A stretch of 5,201 nucleotides of DNA from Actinomycetes bacterium (lineage in GTDB: Bacteria > Actinomycetota > Actinomycetes > Actinomycetales > Cellulomonadaceae). The stretch lies in the NCBI GenBank assembly GCA_023390875.1, contig JAEWCA010000319.1:1-5201 (forward strand), in the 5' to 3' direction. The first letter of the stretch is position 1, and each line of letters opens with the position of its first letter. A program made the position numbers and the translations under genes. Below, one piece after another: positions 1 through 5,201 of this stretch. The notes below the pieces were generated by a model. It saw only the letters and a list, made by a program, of their open reading frames with translations, did not search any database and was not told where the DNA came from.

Positions 1-15
1 GTCGTCAGGCGGGTG

Positions 16-3000
16 CTACTGCACGATCAGCGTCCGACCCATCGCCCCGAAGTAGTGGTTCTGGTCTCCGGGGTAGATGGCGATGACGAGCGAGCTGGAC
101 TGCACCGCCGGCAGCGTCAGCGTCGCCACGCCGTTGGTGAGCGGCACCGTGCCGACCGCGCGCAGGCCGAGCAGCACGGTCACGCTGCCGGTCGGTGCCG
201 GGGCGCCGGCGACGTCGCCCGTGACCTTGACGGTCACGACCGGCTTGGAGCCGGCGGGCACCGTCCACGACGGCGTCGAGACCACGACGTGCGACGACAC
301 CTTGGTGACGGTCAGCGTGACGGCACCGCTCTTGGACGTCGAGACGTCGGTGGTGCCCGGGAACACGGCCACGAGCTTGTGCTGGCCGCTGTTGAGGTTG
401 CGCGGCAGGTCGACGACCGCCGTGCCGACCAGCCCGGACACGCTCAGCGTCCCGGTGGACACCACGGTGCTGCCCTCACGGATCTCGACGGGTCCGGCCG
501 GCGCCGCCGACGCGCCCGTCACCGTCACCGTGGCCTTGACGGCCGTGCCGTACGGCACGTTCGTCTTCGACAGCGACAGCTTCGTGGTGGACGTCGAGGG
601 TGCGACCGTGACCGTCACCGCGTTCGACGTCGAGCCGAGGTACCACGGCGTGTCCGGGACGAAGACCGCGGTGTAGGTGTGCGTCCCGCCGCCGGCCTTG
701 ACCTTGCCGACGGCCGTGCCGTTGACGACCGGGGCCGTGGCGACCTCGGTGTCCCCGTCGCGGAACGAGACGCTGCCCGTGGCCGCCGGCGGGGCGACCG
801 TCGCGGTGAGCGTGAGCGTCTTGCCGGCCACCAGCGTCCCCGTGACCGCGAGGGACGTGGTCGTCGCGGTCGCGACCGGCACGGTCACGTCGACCACCTG
901 CGCGCGGTTCGACGGGGCGCTGTTGGCGTGCTGGAGCACGAGCAGCTTGCCGTCGGCGGCCCCGGTGCCCTTGTGCACCGGGATCGACGCGTCGCCCGCG
1001 CCGAGCGAGGAGAACGTGCCGACGATGTCGTTCTCGAACCAGAACGGCGGGTCGTACGGGTTGACCGTGAAGTCGTCCGCCTGGTCGAGCACGTTGCTCG
1101 GGTCCTCCGCGTAGCCGGAGAACGTCCACGTGTGGATCGTGGGCGTGGAACCGGCCGGGAACAGGCTCACCGGGATCGGCGCGACGAGCACGCTGTTGTC
1201 GAAGATGCCTGCCTCGACGTCACCGGCGAACTCGTTGACGAGCTCGACGGAGAGGTTGTCGCCGGTGTTGTAGTCGAACGTCGCCGCGACGGTGATGTCC
1301 TCCGAGTCGGACAGCTTCTGCACGACCGTCTCGAGGTCGTACGCGCCGTCGCCGTCCACGTCGATGTCGATGACCGGCAGGAACGTGGTGTTCGACGAGC
1401 CGCCGCCCGCGAGGGACGCCCAGTCGCCGTCGGTCGCGATGCCGATGCCGAGCAGGCCGTCCGCGGGGTCACCGCCGCCTGCCGCCACCTGCGGTGCCGT
1501 CGACGCCCACCCGACGAACCGGATGTCACCGGACTTGCGCACCGACTCCGACGTCTGGAGCCCCGGCGAGTCCTCGAGCTTCGGGCTCGTGGCACCGAGG
1601 ATCAGCGGCGTGGTCAGCGAGTACCAGCCGCCGGACGCGACGCCCGTGCCGTCGAGGTCGAGACCGGCGGTCGCGACACCCGGGTCGGCGAACGCGACCG
1701 GGTTGGCGTGCAGGTCGCTCACGGGCCGCGGTGCGGCCTGCACCGGGACGCGCAGCTCCTGCGAGCCGGACGTGAGGACGAGCCGGCCGGCGACCTCCGC
1801 GACGTACTCGCGGGGGACACCGCTCTGCACGGCCTCCGACGTGGGGTCGAGGTCGCGCTGCAGCGTGGCCGGGTCGGCCGTGAGCGTGAGCGTGACGATC
1901 TGCGTGCGGCCCGCGGCGAGCGTGAAGCTGGCCGGGGTCGCGGTGATCGTCGCGCCGCCCGCCGTGGTGGCGGTGCTCACGGAGGTGGAGAACCGCTGGC
2001 TCGACGAGCCGAGGTTCCGCACGGTCACCGTCTTCTTCTGCACCACCGGGGCGGTGCCGACGTTCACCACGCCGAACGACACGGACGTGAGCCGCGGGTT
2101 CGCGGAGTTGAACGCGATGACGTTGGTCGACACCGCGTTGAGGGCGTCCACGCGGCCCGAGCCGACCCGCTGCGGGCCGTACACGTCACCCGTGTGGTTG
2201 GGGCCGTTGAAGACGTCGTGCGTCGCGGTGTTGACGACCGCGGCCTTGACCTCCGGCTGGTCCCACGACGGGTGCGCCGAACGGACGAGCGCCGCGATGC
2301 CGGCGACGAGCGGCGAGGCCATCGACGTGCCCGACAGCTTGTTCGGCTGGTTGCCGCTGCCCGAGGCCGCGGAGAAGATCTCCGTGCCCGGCGCCGCGAC
2401 GTCGACCTTGCTCCAGCCGAGCGAGCCGTGCACGCCGCGCGACGAGCTCGGGTTGAGCACGTCACCCGTGACGCTCTCCGAGACCGCGCCCGCGAGGGAC
2501 GGCCCGATGTGCACCGTGAGGGTGCCGGCCTCGATCTCCGGGAGCAGCAGGTCGGTCACCGGTGCGGTCATCTGCGCGCCGGGGATCGTGGCGTTGCCCG
2601 CGATGCCGGCCCGGAACACGGTCTCCTCGGTGGGCAGCAGCACCCCGACGGCACCGGCCGCCGCGGCGTTGTTGAACCGGGTCGCCGAGCCGCACGCGCG
2701 GGTGGCGTCGTTGTCGTCCCACCACAGGTACGCGATCTTGCCCGCGACCGCCGCGGCCTGGGCTGCGGTGAAGGCGGTGCAGCCGGAGAACCGGGAGCCG
2801 ACGAACGCGACCGGGGCCGTGACGTCGGGACCGGCGTAGTTCACCGAGTTCTGCCCGGCGTGCAGGCCGACCAGCGACGCGTCGGCCGCGGCCGTGACCT
2901 CGATGCCGTCGTGCGTCTGCGGGTCGCCGACCGAGTTCGCGACCGTGATCGCGGTCTGCGCGTTGCCCGGGCTGCCGCCGATGTCGGTCACGTCGCCGGC

Positions 3001-4173
3001 GTTGCCCGACGAGATCGCCACGACGGTGCCGAGCGAGGACAGCCGGTCGATGAGCAGGTTGTCCGGGTCGTCGGCGGGCGAGCCGTCGCTGCCGAGCGAC
3101 AGGTTGAGGACGTCGAGGCGGTCGCTGAAGTCGCCGTCGCCGTTGGGGTCGGCGGCACGGTCGAGCGCCATCGCGGTGAGGTTGGTCGACCCGCCGATGT
3201 CGCCGAACACCTTGAGCGAGTAGAGCTCGGCGCCCGGTGCGGCGCCGGGGCCGACCTGCCAGTCGGAGACGTCCGTGAGCGAGGAGTAGTCGCCGCGGAA
3301 CGTCGTGCCGTCCGGCAGCACGCCGAAGCCGGCCGCGGTGCCGGCCACGTGCGAGCCGTGCCCGTCGTTGCCGCCCGTGTAGGGCGCGTCGATCGGGTTC
3401 TCGTCGGGCGCGGGGACCGTCGTGGAGCCGGGCGTGTCGCCGCTCGCGTCGTAGAGCGGGCCGGCGAAGTCGTACCCGCCGGCGAACTTGGCCGGGTCGA
3501 ACAGGCCGGGCTGCACGGGGGCCGACCCGTCCACGCCGTAGGCCTGCTCGTACGCCTCGACCGTGCCGGGGCCCCCGAAGTCGGCGTGCGTGTAGTCGAG
3601 GCCGGTGTCGATGATGCCGATCCGGACGCCCTCGCCGGTCACGCCGGTGTTCTGCCACGTCTGCAGCGCCCTGACGAACGAGACGCTGTGCGCGTTCGTC
3701 GCCTTCTTCGGGACGACGCGGTAGACGGCGACGACGTCGGGCGACTCGGCGATCTCCTTGACCTGCGCGGCGTCACCCGTGACGAGCGTGCCGGCGACCA
3801 GGTTGGTGGTGGTGCCGATGCGCTGGGGCTCGTCGGACTTCACCGTCGCCGCGCTGAGCTCCTGGGGGACGACGTCGGCCGCGAGCGCCTCGGCGTCCTG
3901 CGCGGCGTCCTGGACGGCCGCGGGGCTGCCGCCGGCCTTGGCGACCTCGGCGCCGGACTTCGTGTCGAGCTGGACGAACGCCGTGACCTTGCCCTGCGCC
4001 CCGGCGAGCTCGTTCGAGAGCTTCGCGACGACCGCGGGGTCGAGGCTGTCCGAGCTCCCGGCCTGTGGCCCGGCTGTCGGCGGGGCCGCGGACGCCGCTT
4101 CGACACCGACGAACGCGGTGCTGACGGACAAGGTCACAGCCGTGACGGCGGCAAGCAGTGGGCGACGCGACAT
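16..4173 (-). CDS. Secreted Vpr-like S8 family serine peptidase (subtilase) with PA domain and C-terminal Ig-like repeats
   Basis: Predicted secreted endopeptidase of 1385 residues. Seen in order: Sec signal peptide (1-29, AxA site ASA before AP); I9-type propeptide (about 30-157), expected to be a folding chaperone and inhibitor removed on maturation; S8 catalytic domain with Asp189 (IGIIDTGLDYTH), His272 (DGHGSHVAGT), oxyanion Asn391 (SSGNAG) and nucleophile Ser617 (LSGTSMASPLVAG); PA domain (about 435-557) inserted between Asn391 and Ser617, as in Vpr-like subtilases; Fn3-like domain (about 690-815); accessory region (816-1099); three Ig-like repeats (1100-1385). An Asp-rich loop, DPNGDGDFSD (342-351), resembles a calcium site. 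The triad is complete, so activity is likely. There is no LPxTG motif, C-terminal membrane helix or S-layer repeat, so it is probably released. The ATG at 4173 is chosen because the signal peptide starts there and GGGGA lies 7 bases upstream; an ATG at 4245 would add 24 polar residues ahead of it. The substrate is unknown. The family call is firm. Confidence 0.95.
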   Translation of the reverse strand: MSRRPLLAAVTAVTLSVSTAFVGVEAASAAPPTAGPQAGSSDSLDPAVVAKLSNELAGAQGKVTAFVQLDTKSGAEVAKAGGSPAAVQDAAQDAEALAADVVPQELSAATVKSDEPQRIGTTTNLVAGTLVTGDAAQVKEIAESPDVVAVYRVVPKKATNAHSVSFVRALQTWQNTGVTGEGVRIGIIDTGLDYTHADFGGPGTVEAYEQAYGVDGSAPVQPGLFDPAKFAGGYDFAGPLYDASGDTPGSTTVPAPDENPIDAPYTGGNDGHGSHVAGTAAGFGVLPDGTTFRGDYSSLTDVSDWQVGPGAAPGAELYSLKVFGDIGGSTNLTAMALDRAADPNGDGDFSDRLDVLNLSLGSDGSPADDPDNLLIDRLSSLGTVVAISSGNAGDVTDIGGSPGNAQTAITVANSVGDPQTHDGIEVTAAADASLVGLHAGQNSVNYAGPDVTAPVAFVGSRFSGCTAFTAAQAAAVAGKIAYLWWDDNDATRACGSATRFNNAAAAGAVGVLLPTEETVFRAGIAGNATIPGAQMTAPVTDLLLPEIEAGTLTVHIGPSLAGAVSESVTGDVLNPSSSRGVHGSLGWSKVDVAAPGTEIFSAASGSGNQPNKLSGTSMASPLVAGIAALVRSAHPSWDQPEVKAAVVNTATHDVFNGPNHTGDVYGPQRVGSGRVDALNAVSTNVIAFNSANPRLTSVSFGVVNVGTAPVVQKKTVTVRNLGSSSQRFSTSVSTATTAGGATITATPASFTLAAGRTQIVTLTLTADPATLQRDLDPTSEAVQSGVPREYVAEVAGRLVLTSGSQELRVPVQAAPRPVSDLHANPVAFADPGVATAGLDLDGTGVASGGWYSLTTPLILGATSPKLEDSPGLQTSESVRKSGDIRFVGWASTAPQVAAGGGDPADGLLGIGIATDGDWASLAGGGSSNTTFLPVIDIDVDGDGAYDLETVVQKLSDSEDITVAATFDYNTGDNLSVELVNEFAGDVEAGIFDNSVLVAPIPVSLFPAGSTPTIHTWTFSGYAEDPSNVLDQADDFTVNPYDPPFWFENDIVGTFSSLGAGDASIPVHKGTGAADGKLLVLQHANSAPSNRAQVVDVTVPVATATTTSLAVTGTLVAGKTLTLTATVAPPAATGSVSFRDGDTEVATAPVVNGTAVGKVKAGGGTHTYTAVFVPDTPWYLGSTSNAVTVTVAPSTSTTKLSLSKTNVPYGTAVKATVTVTGASAAPAGPVEIREGSTVVSTGTLSVSGLVGTAVVDLPRNLNSGQHKLVAVFPGTTDVSTSKSGAVTLTVTKVSSHVVVSTPSWTVPAGSKPVVTVKVTGDVAGAPAPTGSVTVLLGLRAVGTVPLTNGVATLTLPAVQSSSLVIAIYPGDQNHYFGAMGRTLIVQ
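19..876 (-). repeat. Three tandem Ig-like (Big_3-type) domain repeats at the C-terminus of the subtilase
   Basis: Residues 1100-1192, 1193-1291 and 1292-1385 each show the same pattern: a TTT/TKLS-like or SHVVVS-like first strand, 'AGK/YGTAV/AGSKP' then a TVTV strand, a P-x-G-x-V strand (ATGSVSF, PAGPVEI, PTGSVTV), and an A-V/I-x-P-x-T/D strand (AVFVPDT, AVFPGTT, AIYPGDQ). The repeats are divergent in sequence, so this is an old duplication rather than a recent tandem expansion. Such repeats in secreted bacterial enzymes usually act as spacers or binding modules. Which polymer or surface they bind, if any, cannot be read from the sequence. Confidence 0.8.
877..1728 (-). other. Accessory region of the subtilase with a calcium-loop-like motif
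   Basis: Residues about 816-1099 lie between the Fn3-like domain and the Ig-like repeats. The segment around 885-950 (FVGWAS, then GIGIATDGDW, then an Asp-rich loop) resembles a segment that I recall in other large actinobacterial S8 peptidases. The loop D938-x-D940-x-D942-G-A-Y-D946 fits the DxDxDGxxD calcium-binding pattern. The end of the region (KLLVLQHANSAPSNRAQVVDV, around 1075-1096) looks like a beta-strand leading into the first Ig repeat. No function can be assigned beyond a probable Ca2+-stabilised beta-sandwich. Confidence 0.5.
2503..2871 (-). other. Protease-associated (PA) domain insert of the subtilase
   Basis: Residues about 435-557 split the S8 domain between the oxyanion Asn391 and Ser617. 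The stretch VAGKIAYLWW, followed by C494 and the AAAAGAVGVLL segment, matches the PA pattern of 'GKI-L... C... N-AAGA-GV'. In subtilases this domain sits beside the active-site cleft and is thought to affect substrate access. C465 and C494 are the only two cysteines in the whole 1385-residue protein, and both fall in this insert. The domain edges are approximate. Confidence 0.8.
4087..4173 (-). other. Signal peptide of the subtilase
   Basis: Residues 1-29 show a short basic n-region (MSRRP), a hydrophobic stretch (about 6-24) and a c-region ending in ASA, followed by Ala-Pro-Pro. This is a classical Sec/signal peptidase I pattern. There is no twin-Arg motif with its following consensus (SRRP lacks the F-L-K part), and no lipobox cysteine, so Tat export or lipidation is unlikely. 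Confidence 0.85.
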
Positions 4174-4180
4174 GGGTACA

Positions 4181-4185
4181 TCCCC
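4181..4185 (-). promoter_or_regulatory. Ribosome binding site of the subtilase gene
   Basis: On the minus strand GGGGA is followed by a 7-base spacer and the ATG at 4173. This spacing supports the signal-peptide start over the upstream in-frame ATG at 4245. Confidence 0.6.
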
Positions 4186-4211
4186 GGGCTCGTGGCGGAT
4201 CGGTCGGCGCC

Positions 4212-4231
4212 GCGTGTCACAGGTCACACGC
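4212..4231. promoter_or_regulatory. Candidate operator: imperfect 20-bp palindrome in the subtilase leader
   Basis: The plus strand reads GCGTGTCACAGGTCACACGC. Eight of ten symmetric pairs match, including six uninterrupted outer pairs (GCGTGT/ACACGC). It also contains GTCACA twice in direct orientation, 7 bases apart. It lies just downstream of the predicted transcription start and 38 bases upstream of the ATG, a position suited to a repressor site. It does not fit the CRP consensus half-site spacing. The regulator is unknown. Confidence 0.4.
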
Positions 4232-4243
4232 AGCGCCTCGTGC

Positions 4244-4273
4244 ACCGTACTGACCAGTTACACCATTCGTCAC
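4244..4273 (-). promoter_or_regulatory. Candidate promoter of the subtilase gene
   Basis: On the minus strand, GTGACG (4268-4273) and TACGGT (4244-4249) are separated by 18 bases. They match four of six positions of TTGACA and the actinobacterial TANNNT pattern. The stretch 4240-4310 is visibly less GC-rich than its surroundings. Transcription would begin near 4237 and give a leader of about 65 bases. The in-frame ATG at 4245 would then be outside the transcript, which agrees with the start at 4173. This rests on pattern only. Confidence 0.4.
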
Positions 4274-4374
4274 CTTCTGCGCAGATATCGGTGCGACCGG
4301 TTGTGACTCCGCGGGTGGACGTGCAGGTCAGCGCGCTGCGACGCGACGAAGCCCGGTGACCCGTCCGGGGCGGT

Positions 4375-4424
4375 CCACCCGGGTGGGCGTCCAGGACGGC
4401 CGTCCCGGGGGCCCGTGCCGGGCC
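4375..4424 (-). terminator. Probable terminator of the methyltransferase gene (three GC-rich palindromes)
   Basis: Starting 7 bases after the methyltransferase stop on the minus strand come GGCCCG-GCA-CGGGCC (4410-4424, a 6-bp stem with a 3-base loop), then the perfect palindromes GGACGGCCGTCC (4394-4405) and CCACCCGGGTGG (4375-4386). No T-run follows. Terminators lacking a U-tract are common in high-GC actinobacteria, so termination here is plausible. The cluster separates this gene from the subtilase gene downstream. Confidence 0.5.
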
Positions 4425-4431
4425 GGCGCGG

Positions 4432-5040
4432 TCAGCGCAGCGGGACGAACGTGTACGAGCCGTGCGTGGTGTCGTCGACGTGGTCGCCGCGCCGGACGAC
4501 GAGGTGCATGGTCGACCGCACGGGGATGACGAGCCGGCCGCCGTCGGCGAGCTGCCCGACGAGCTCGGCCGGCATGCGTCGCGCCGCGGCGGACACGAGG
4601 ATCCGGTCCCAGCCGCCGTCGACGGGCCGCCCCAGCGCGCCGGGCCTGGCCTGCTCGACGACGGCCCAGGGCATCGCGGCGGCGGCGACGTTCTGCGCAC
4701 CCCACACGGCCAGCTCGGGGTCGAGCTCGAGGCCGAGCACGGTGCCGGCGGGACCGACCAGACGCGCGAGCAGCGCCGTCGTCCAGCCGGAGCCGGCGCC
4801 GACGTCGAGCACGCGCGCCCCCACGGGCACCTCGAGCAGGCGCAGCATCGCCGCGACCGTGCTCGGCTGCGAGCTCGTCTGGCCGTGCCACAACGGCAGC
4901 GGGCGGTCCTCCGCCGCCCGGTCCCGCACGGCGGCGGGGAGGAACCCGGTGCGGTCGAGCGCGCGCATGGCCTCCGCGACGTCGTCGGAGCGTGCGGGGT
5001 CGGGTGCCGTTCCGGGTGCGAGGTCGGGGCCGTCGCCCAT
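4432..5040 (-). CDS. Protein-L-isoaspartate O-methyltransferase-like protein
   Basis: A 202-residue cytoplasmic SAM-dependent methyltransferase. The family transfers a methyl group from S-adenosylmethionine to isoaspartyl residues in aged proteins and so starts their repair. Seen: DDVAEAMRALDRTGFLP (19-35), the family's N-terminal helix; GQTSSQP (53-59), matching the substrate-side GQTISQP motif; VLDVGAGSGW (77-86), SAM motif I; LELDPEL (104-110), the acidic strand-2 end; WDRILVSAAARRMP (144-157) and GGRLVIPV (167-174), matching family motifs; and a final YTFVPLR close to the FVPL end of E. coli Pcm. Length is typical. The usual GDG motif before the DRI strand is missing (about 126-136 reads VVEQARPGALG), so true isoaspartyl specificity is less certain than the fold. 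The ATG at 5040 is preferred because the DDVAEAM helix begins upstream of the next Met (25, codon starting at 4968). Confidence 0.85.
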   Translation of the reverse strand: MGDGPDLAPGTAPDPARSDDVAEAMRALDRTGFLPAAVRDRAAEDRPLPLWHGQTSSQPSTVAAMLRLLEVPVGARVLDVGAGSGWTTALLARLVGPAGTVLGLELDPELAVWGAQNVAAAAMPWAVVEQARPGALGRPVDGGWDRILVSAAARRMPAELVGQLADGGRLVIPVRSTMHLVVRRGDHVDDTTHGSYTFVPLR

Positions 5041-5052
5041 CCTCCGAGCGTA
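5041..5052 (-). promoter_or_regulatory. Start region of the methyltransferase: possible leaderless promoter, or a zero-spaced GGAGG
   Basis: On the minus strand the bases before the ATG read TACGCT then CGGAGG. TACGCT fits TANNNT and occupies -12 to -7 relative to the A of ATG, exactly where a -10 box sits if the A is the first transcribed base. GGAGG directly abuts the ATG, which is too close for a normal Shine-Dalgarno interaction, and no alternative start codon lies at a suitable distance. No clear -35 box is visible. Alternatively, the gene is cotranscribed with the upstream gene, whose stop is only 20 bases away. Confidence 0.35.
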
Positions 5053-5060
5053 GGACCGCG

Positions 5061-5201
5061 TCAGAGCGTGGCGACCTGGCCGGGGGTGTCGACCGACGAG
5101 GCGGCGGGGACGGCCGGCTCGGCCGGTGTCGGCACGGCCGTGGCGGGCTCCTGCGTGGGCGGCGCGGGTGCGGGGACGACCGGCAGGGCGCCCGTCTGGG
5201 C
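5061..5201 (-). CDS. C-terminal fragment of an unidentified protein with a Pro/Ala-rich tail
   Basis: An open frame enters from the right edge and runs 46 codons to a TGA at 5061-5063. In this frame 44 of 46 codons end in G or C, the coding signature of the rest of the window, and the other two minus frames translate to Arg-rich shadow sequence. The peptide has 11 Pro and 11 Ala among 46 residues and ends GQVATL. It is probably a disordered tail or linker. No domain is visible, so no function is assigned. It ends 20 bases before the methyltransferase start, which suggests the two may share a transcript. Confidence 0.6.
   Translation of the reverse strand, partial: AQTGALPVVPAPAPPTQEPATAVPTPAEPAVPAASSVDTPGQVATL

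Noticed and set aside
1292..2839. A 515-codon plus-strand open frame within the subtilase gene
   Set aside because: It is a shadow frame. Composition is low-complexity Ser/Pro/Ala/Thr, no ribosome site or domain is evident, and it is fully antisense to conserved S8 and PA sequence.
4134..4181. Short overlapping frame of 15 codons starting at an ATG at 4181 (minus strand), a possible leader peptide
   Set aside because: It lies 8 bases upstream in another frame, has no suitably spaced ribosome site of its own, and has no attenuator-like features.
4212..4231. CRP/GlxR-type site in the 20-bp palindrome
   Set aside because: TGTGA and TCACA-like pieces are present but not in the TGTGA-N6-TCACA arrangement, so this assignment is not supported.
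4174..4245. Upstream in-frame ATG at 4245 as the start of the subtilase
   Set aside because: It would place 24 polar residues before a standard signal peptide, and it lies upstream of the predicted transcription start. The ATG at 4173 has a well-spaced GGGGA.
13..4359. A 1448-codon open frame on the plus strand running antisense to the whole subtilase gene
   Set aside because: Its codons are in exact register with the reverse complements of the subtilase codons. It stays open only because the subtilase uses no TTA, CTA or TCA codons, as expected at this GC content. Its translation is Arg/Val/Asp-rich with no domain, whereas the minus strand has a complete subtilase.
4415..5053. A 212-codon plus-strand open frame across the methyltransferase gene
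   Set aside because: The translation is Ser/Arg/Pro-rich shadow sequence without domains. The minus strand encodes a recognisable methyltransferase with ordered motifs.

Overview
The window is about 70% GC and its coding frames strongly prefer G or C at the third codon position. This, together with the protein types, points to a high-GC actinobacterium. A Cellulomonas-like member of the Micrococcales is my guess, by impression only. All real genes lie on the minus strand, so read from right to left.

Layout from right to left. (1) 5061-5201 is the C-terminal end of an unidentified gene with a Pro/Ala-rich tail. (2) After a 20-base gap comes a complete gene of 202 codons (4432-5040) for a protein-L-isoaspartate O-methyltransferase-like enzyme. 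It may be translated from a leaderless transcript. (3) A 258-base intergenic region (4174-4431) holds three GC-rich palindromes just after the methyltransferase stop (a likely terminator), then a candidate promoter, a near-perfect 20-bp palindrome in the expected 5' leader, and a Shine-Dalgarno sequence. (4) A gene of 1385 codons (16-4173) encodes a large secreted Vpr-like subtilase. It has a signal peptide, an I9-type propeptide, an S8 catalytic domain with an inserted PA domain, an Fn3-like domain, a roughly 280-residue accessory region with a calcium-loop-like motif, and three C-terminal bacterial Ig-like repeats. (5) Bases 1-15 lie beyond its stop and show nothing.

The two complete genes probably belong to separate transcription units, because a terminator-like cluster and a promoter candidate sit between them. 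The methyltransferase is cytoplasmic (damaged-protein repair, if it has the family's usual activity). The subtilase is exported and probably degrades extracellular protein. I see no direct functional link between them.

I found no mobile element, CRISPR array, RNA gene or clearly novel system. The points most worth a second look are the palindrome and repeated GTCACA motif ahead of the protease, the leaderless-type start of the methyltransferase, its altered substrate-side motif, and the accessory region of the protease.
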